Origin: an uncultured Ruminococcus sp.
Lineage (GTDB): Bacteria; Bacillota; Clostridia; Oscillospirales; Ruminococcaceae
NCBI GenBank assembly: GCA_937907215.1
Contig: CALESG010000030.1
Span: 1-19,768 of the forward strand
DNA length: 19,768 nt
Reading direction: 5' to 3'
Position numbers and translations under genes: made by a program. The notes beneath the pieces were generated by a model. That model searched no databases, was not told the DNA's origin, and saw only the letters and a list, made by a program, of their open reading frames with translations. Below are positions 16,525 to 19,768 of this stretch, one piece after another. How positions within the stretch are numbered: the stretch's first letter is position 1; the number at the start of each line of letters is the position of its first letter.

Positions 16525-17868
16525 CTATTCCAACTCTCCTTTTTTCCTCCTATGTTCAGGCTCATCACGCAAGCTGTCAAGATAATCGTCAATCATTCGG
16601 CTTGCAATGTCCAAATCAGTATACTCTTTTTTGAGATAGCGATATTGCCCATAGAGTTCTTCACGCTCCTCATACAACGCTTGCCTTTGACGGTCAAGTG
16701 AAGTTTCTGACGGAAATTTGCCGTCAGGATATAACGATTTTAATTGACTTCCAACGCTCTTGTACTCATCAAGTACAAGAGCGTTATTTTTTGCATAGTC
16801 TTTCTGCTTTCGTCCTGACAAAGATTTGTACTTGTCGTGATACGGCTTTGACCGCTGAAACTGCCGCACAAGTTCAATCTGTTTGGACAAATCGTTTATT
16901 TTATCGTCAAGATTTTCGATGCTTTGAGTAATCATGCCACGTCGAGCCATAACGGTCATGGCAGTCGGTTTCAGTTCCGATGTGCTGTGAACATTGTAAC
17001 TTTCAAGCATATTTATCATCTGTGCAACGTTCTTCATATTCTGAATATCTGCCCAATACTGCAAGCCTTTAGATTCAAATCTTGACTTGTCAATAATCAT
17101 CTTTCTATGATGTGAGAACTGTTTGATTCTACGCTGAATATTCTCAGGCAGATAGTAATAGCCGAGTGTTTTTGCTCTCGCATACCGTTGCTGTCCCTGC
17201 ATACGGAACTTTAAAGAAACAAGCTTATCTGGATTGTAAACAACCTCTATTCCATTTAATCTGCACTTCTCAAAGAAGTCCTCAAACGTATCACATCGCT
17301 GAATAATGCAATCAAGTTCATAACGAAGTTGTGCTTTCCATGATGTACCTTGTTGCTGTTTCGACCATTCATAATGTGAAACACCTTTGCCGATTTCTCC
17401 ATACTCCACAACAGACAGTCCCATTTCCTTGCATACCTCGTCAGAAAGATGACGGATTTTCATCCATGCAGGGTTGCGTTTCGTATCCATAAGTGTACCA
17501 AACGCCTTGTAATTCTCCATATTGGTCTTGCAAAAAATAATGTGATTGTGGATATGTTTCGTATCTGAATGTGTTGCAAGAACGTATTTATATTTGCCCT
17601 GAAAGAGTTTATTGCAGAGCATAAGTCCTGTCTGATGCACCTGTTCCGCTGTAGCTTCATTCGGTGCAAAACTTTGAATAATGTGATAGCTTAGAACACT
17701 TCCCGTGTTTTTTCCGTATGCTCTTAGCATATAAAATTGGTGTGAAATATCCTCCGCTGAACCTCTGCAACCGTAACAAGTTACACGCTCCGCTTTTTCG
17801 GGATTGGTTATATATTGGACGGATTTAGCTTCTGTAACTCGGATTGGATGTACCCCAGTTGTTGCCAT
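16525..17868 (-). CDS. Relaxase (MobP-type, Relaxase/MobA family)
   Basis: This enzyme nicks one strand at oriT and pilots it into the recipient. The 447-residue protein carries the nuclease domain at its N terminus: Tyr19 in VQYITNPEKA is the candidate catalytic Tyr, and the metal-binding motif III is HSDTKHIHNHI (His100, His105, His107, His109). Residues about 310-440 are charged and predicted to be coiled coil. The start lies inside the mobC frame, with a 61-base overlap, so the two are probably translationally coupled. AGGAGGG lies about 15 bases upstream of the start. No frame breaks are seen. Confidence 0.9.
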   Translation of the reverse strand: MATTGVHPIRVTEAKSVQYITNPEKAERVTCYGCRGSAEDISHQFYMLRAYGKNTGSVLSYHIIQSFAPNEATAEQVHQTGLMLCNKLFQGKYKYVLATHSDTKHIHNHIIFCKTNMENYKAFGTLMDTKRNPAWMKIRHLSDEVCKEMGLSVVEYGEIGKGVSHYEWSKQQQGTSWKAQLRYELDCIIQRCDTFEDFFEKCRLNGIEVVYNPDKLVSLKFRMQGQQRYARAKTLGYYYLPENIQRRIKQFSHHRKMIIDKSRFESKGLQYWADIQNMKNVAQMINMLESYNVHSTSELKPTAMTVMARRGMITQSIENLDDKINDLSKQIELVRQFQRSKPYHDKYKSLSGRKQKDYAKNNALVLDEYKSVGSQLKSLYPDGKFPSETSLDRQRQALYEEREELYGQYRYLKKEYTDLDIASRMIDDYLDSLRDEPEHRRKKGELE

Positions 17869-18158
17869 AGCATCGCCACTCCCTCCTGCAATTCAAACAG
17901 TTCCTGCTTGTAAATACGGCTTGTTGAGTTTACTCTGTGAGCAATCTGATTGACATTGTTTGCAACATTCATAACCGATTGCCGTATTTTTTTCAGTTCT
18001 TCGTGGTCGTATTCAAGGTAAATTCCATTCACCACTTGCTGACGGAGATATGCACTAATAGAAGTCATTCCTGACAAATCAAAACGCTTTTCAAGCATAT
18101 TAGCTTCTGATTCCGTCAGCCTGATTACATAACGCTTATCGACTTTTTCTCTTTTCAT
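17808..18158 (-). CDS. MobC-like relaxosome accessory protein
   Basis: This is a 116-residue basic protein. The N-terminal part KRYVIRLTESEANMLEKRFDLSGMTSISAYLRQQV fits a ribbon-helix-helix DNA-binding domain, and the C-terminal part (VMNVANNVNQIAHRVN) has the MobC signature of Firmicutes mobilisable elements. It would bind near oriT and help the relaxase. AAGGAG lies about 12 bases before the ATG. It overlaps the relaxase gene and is transcribed away from the oriT-like region. Confidence 0.87.
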   Translation of the reverse strand: MKREKVDKRYVIRLTESEANMLEKRFDLSGMTSISAYLRQQVVNGIYLEYDHEELKKIRQSVMNVANNVNQIAHRVNSTSRIYKQELFELQEGVAMLWQQLGYIQSELQKLNPSNI

Positions 18159-18193
18159 TCTGCTGTCTTACTCCTTATCGTTGGTTAATTTTT

Positions 18194-18213
18194 GCACCGT
18201 CAGGTGCTTTTTT
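18194..18213 (+). terminator. Small hairpin with T6 tail in the oriT-like region
   Basis: GCACC-gtca-GGTGC is followed by six T residues. It reads as a short plus-strand terminator, or it may be structural part of oriT. No plus-strand gene precedes it. Confidence 0.45.
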
Positions 18214-18222
18214 CAGAGGGTC

Positions 18223-18315
18223 TTAGGGAAACTTCCCTAACAAGCTGATGATTGGCAGACGATCATTTTTTGACCGTTCGTGCCACATCATCGTTGCTTG
18301 CTACTCCCAATCAAC
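18223..18315. other. Candidate origin of transfer (oriT)
   Basis: Between the mobilisation genes and the recombinase lie stacked inverted repeats: TTAGGGA/TCCCTAA (18223-18229, 18234-18240) and a longer imperfect hairpin with arms GATGAT-TGGCA (18247-18257) and TGCCA-c-ATCATC (18281-18292). Directly after it comes GCTTGCTACTCCCAA (18296-18310). A hairpin followed by a short conserved stretch next to mobC and a MOBP-type relaxase is the usual oriT layout. The nick position is not known from sequence alone. Confidence 0.55.
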
Positions 18316-18475
18316 TGTGTCAGCCGTAGGCTCTTTTTGTGAATTTTTCCCCTCATATATAACGTAAAAAATCAGCTGAAACGCAACCAAAAATTTGTCA
18401 AAATCAAAAATGTTCATACAACGTTTACAATCATAAGCCGTTTTCACATTCATCTACAGGTTTTTTTGATTTCGT
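18316..18475. other. Non-coding spacer upstream of the recombinase promoter
   Basis: No gene seen. There is a short hairpin AGCC-gta-GGCT followed by a T run (18322-18338), then an AT-rich stretch. A minus-strand TTGACA (around 18398-18403) lacks a well-placed -10, so the mobC promoter is not identified. Confidence 0.4.
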
Positions 18476-18478
18476 TTA

Positions 18479-18567
18479 TGCTACAATGACTTTATCATAA
18501 ATTTATGCAAAAATACTGAACGTTCAAATCTGATTGCGAATACCGGTATTCATGATTCAGAAAGGAG
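18479..18567 (+). promoter_or_regulatory. Extended -10 promoter, two palindromes and ribosome site of the recombinase gene
   Basis: TGC-TACAAT (18479-18487) is an extended -10 with no good -35. Between it and the ribosome site AAAGGAG (18561-18567) lie two perfect palindromes, TGAACGTTCA (18517-18526) and GAATACCGGTATTC (18538-18551). Both would be in the mRNA leader and could be operators or hairpins controlling recombinase expression. Confidence 0.5.
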
Positions 18568-18575
18568 TTCTGAAC

Positions 18576-19768
18576 ATGGATGTTACAGATAAGTTAGATA
18601 TACTCTATGCCCGACGTTACAGTGAGGACGGCAAGGACGGCGAGAGTATCGAGAATCAGGTTGCACTGCTGAAACAGTATGCAGCCGACAAAGGCTATTA
18701 CAATATCAAAATCGTAACCGACGACGGATATACGGGTACTAACTTTAACAGACCCGGCTTTCAGGAAGCATTTGCTCTTATTCAACACAGACGTGTTGGG
18801 CGATTTATTGTGAAAGACCTGTCACGTCTTGGACGAAATACTATTGAAGTCGGTCAGTATATCGGAGTGATTTTTCCTCGCTTCGGTGTAGAGTTTATCT
18901 CCGTACATGACGGTCCGGAATCCAGTGACCCTGACAGTTTGGTGACACAGTTCAAAAACATCATGAACGAATATTATGCAAAGGATATTTCCGATAAGCA
19001 GAAACTTTCACTACAAGCAAGGAGCAACAGCGGCAGACATATAGCCTCAACTCCTACATACGGCTACAAACTTGACCCTGACGATAAGCATAAATGGGTA
19101 ATTGATGAGCCTGCCGCAGAAGTTGTAAGACTTGTTTTCAAACACTACAATGACGGTATGCAGGTATCAGAGATTGCCCGTACACTTGAGAAAGCAAAAT
19201 ATCCTGCACCATCCCATTATCGTAACCGTGTTGTGAAAGGTTCAAGAACGGAAAAGAACCCATATCATTGGACAGGTAGCAGTGTAACTGCTATTCTGAA
19301 ACGTCAAGAGTATGTTGGTGATACGGTGAATTTCAAAACATATCATACAAGCTTTAAGGATAAACAAGTTCGCTATCGTGATGAGGAAAGTTTTACCATT
19401 ATCCGTGATACACAGGAAGCAATCATATCTCGTGAGGAATATGAAAAAGCAAAGAAACGCCGTAAGTCTACCAAGCGTGTAATTCAAACCAGAGAAAAAC
19501 ATCTGCTTGATGATATGGTGTTCTGTAACGAATGCGGCAAGAAAATGTACCTGAACTTTCGTAAATATGCAAGCGGAAACTGTTATGTTTATATTTGTGA
19601 CAGCTATCGTAAAAAGAAAGGTTGTACCTCTCATTACATACAGGAAGCGGAAGTGATTGATTCTGTTCTTCACGCAGTACGCAGAATTTTCGATATGTAC
19701 AGACTGGATAAAAATGAGTGCAGACGTACTCTTGTAAGATGGATCTGTCAGCGTAATGAAACCAAATC
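18576..19768 (+). CDS. Large serine recombinase (TnpX-like), 3' end outside the window
   Basis: This enzyme excises and integrates the element by site-specific recombination. The frame is open from the ATG at 18576 to the window end (397 codons). The N-terminal catalytic domain has the Ser nucleophile in YARRYSEDGKDGES (Ser16) and the conserved VKDLSRLGRN. The recombinase domain follows (TYGYKLDPDDKHKWVIDEPAAEVVRLVFKHY). A zinc-ribbon has Cys317 and Cys320 (CNEC), Cys341 and Cys350. AAAGGAG precedes the start. The usual family start reads RLSRDDE; here it is RYSEDGKD, a mild divergence. Its position next to mob genes and oriT suggests one end of the element is just beyond the window. Confidence 0.92.
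   Translation, partial: MDVTDKLDILYARRYSEDGKDGESIENQVALLKQYAADKGYYNIKIVTDDGYTGTNFNRPGFQEAFALIQHRRVGRFIVKDLSRLGRNTIEVGQYIGVIFPRFGVEFISVHDGPESSDPDSLVTQFKNIMNEYYAKDISDKQKLSLQARSNSGRHIASTPTYGYKLDPDDKHKWVIDEPAAEVVRLVFKHYNDGMQVSEIARTLEKAKYPAPSHYRNRVVKGSRTEKNPYHWTGSSVTAILKRQEYVGDTVNFKTYHTSFKDKQVRYRDEESFTIIRDTQEAIISREEYEKAKKRRKSTKRVIQTREKHLLDDMVFCNECGKKMYLNFRKYASGNCYVYICDSYRKKKGCTSHYIQEAEVIDSVLHAVRRIFDMYRLDKNECRRTLVRWICQRNETK

Noticed and set aside
1..19768. CRISPR array, tRNA or rRNA genes
   Set aside because: No regularly spaced repeats and no tRNA- or rRNA-like sequence were noticed in the window.

Overview
The window looks like part of an integrative mobile element from a low-GC, gut-type Clostridia bacterium (Ruminococcus/Oscillospiraceae would fit; this is inferred from AT-rich codon use, AGGAGG-type ribosome sites and gene types, with no rRNA or other marker gene to confirm it). 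The element appears to carry a complete lactose/galactose operon as cargo.

Left part (1-4671). The window opens inside a group II intron: the 3' part of a decayed intron-encoded reverse transcriptase/HNH protein, then a well-formed domain V (1011-1044) and domain VI, with the intron apparently ending at 1094. At 1095 the reading frame of a large helicase, of the kind found on conjugative elements, resumes just after its Walker A lysine. The intron therefore sits in the ATP-binding motif. The helicase also has an in-frame TGA. A bidirectional terminator separates it from a convergent WYL-type regulator gene, which carries a one-base frameshift and has a perfect inverted repeat over its own -10 box.

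Central part (about 5031-14474). Five intact, tightly packed minus-strand genes run permease - lacZ - galK - galE - galT (13235 down to 5031) and end at a hairpin. Together they import lactose, cleave it and feed galactose through the Leloir pathway. A divergent AraC-family gene lies upstream, interrupted by one TAA codon. Three similar 9-11 bp direct repeats lie between the two promoters. Two are 21 bp apart next to the operon promoter and the third overlaps the -10 of the regulator, which is a classical AraC-type layout.

Right part (14513-19768). A minus-strand pair encodes a signal-peptide/C-terminal-anchor protein (frameshifted in an A7 run) and a TnpV-like protein (in-frame TGA). Divergent from it is a ribbon-helix-helix regulator followed by a four-helix membrane protein. 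Both of these promoters carry nearly identical 16-bp inverted repeats at the expected start of transcription. Then come a relaxase and MobC-like protein (minus strand), a hairpin-rich oriT-like region, and a large serine recombinase (plus strand) running off the right edge. The last three are the mobilisation and integration module.

Overall, six accessory or regulatory genes carry single inactivating lesions (several different stop codons plus small indels), while the sugar genes, relaxase, MobC, RHH gene and recombinase are open. This could be real decay of the element around a selected cargo, or it could partly reflect consensus errors in the assembly.
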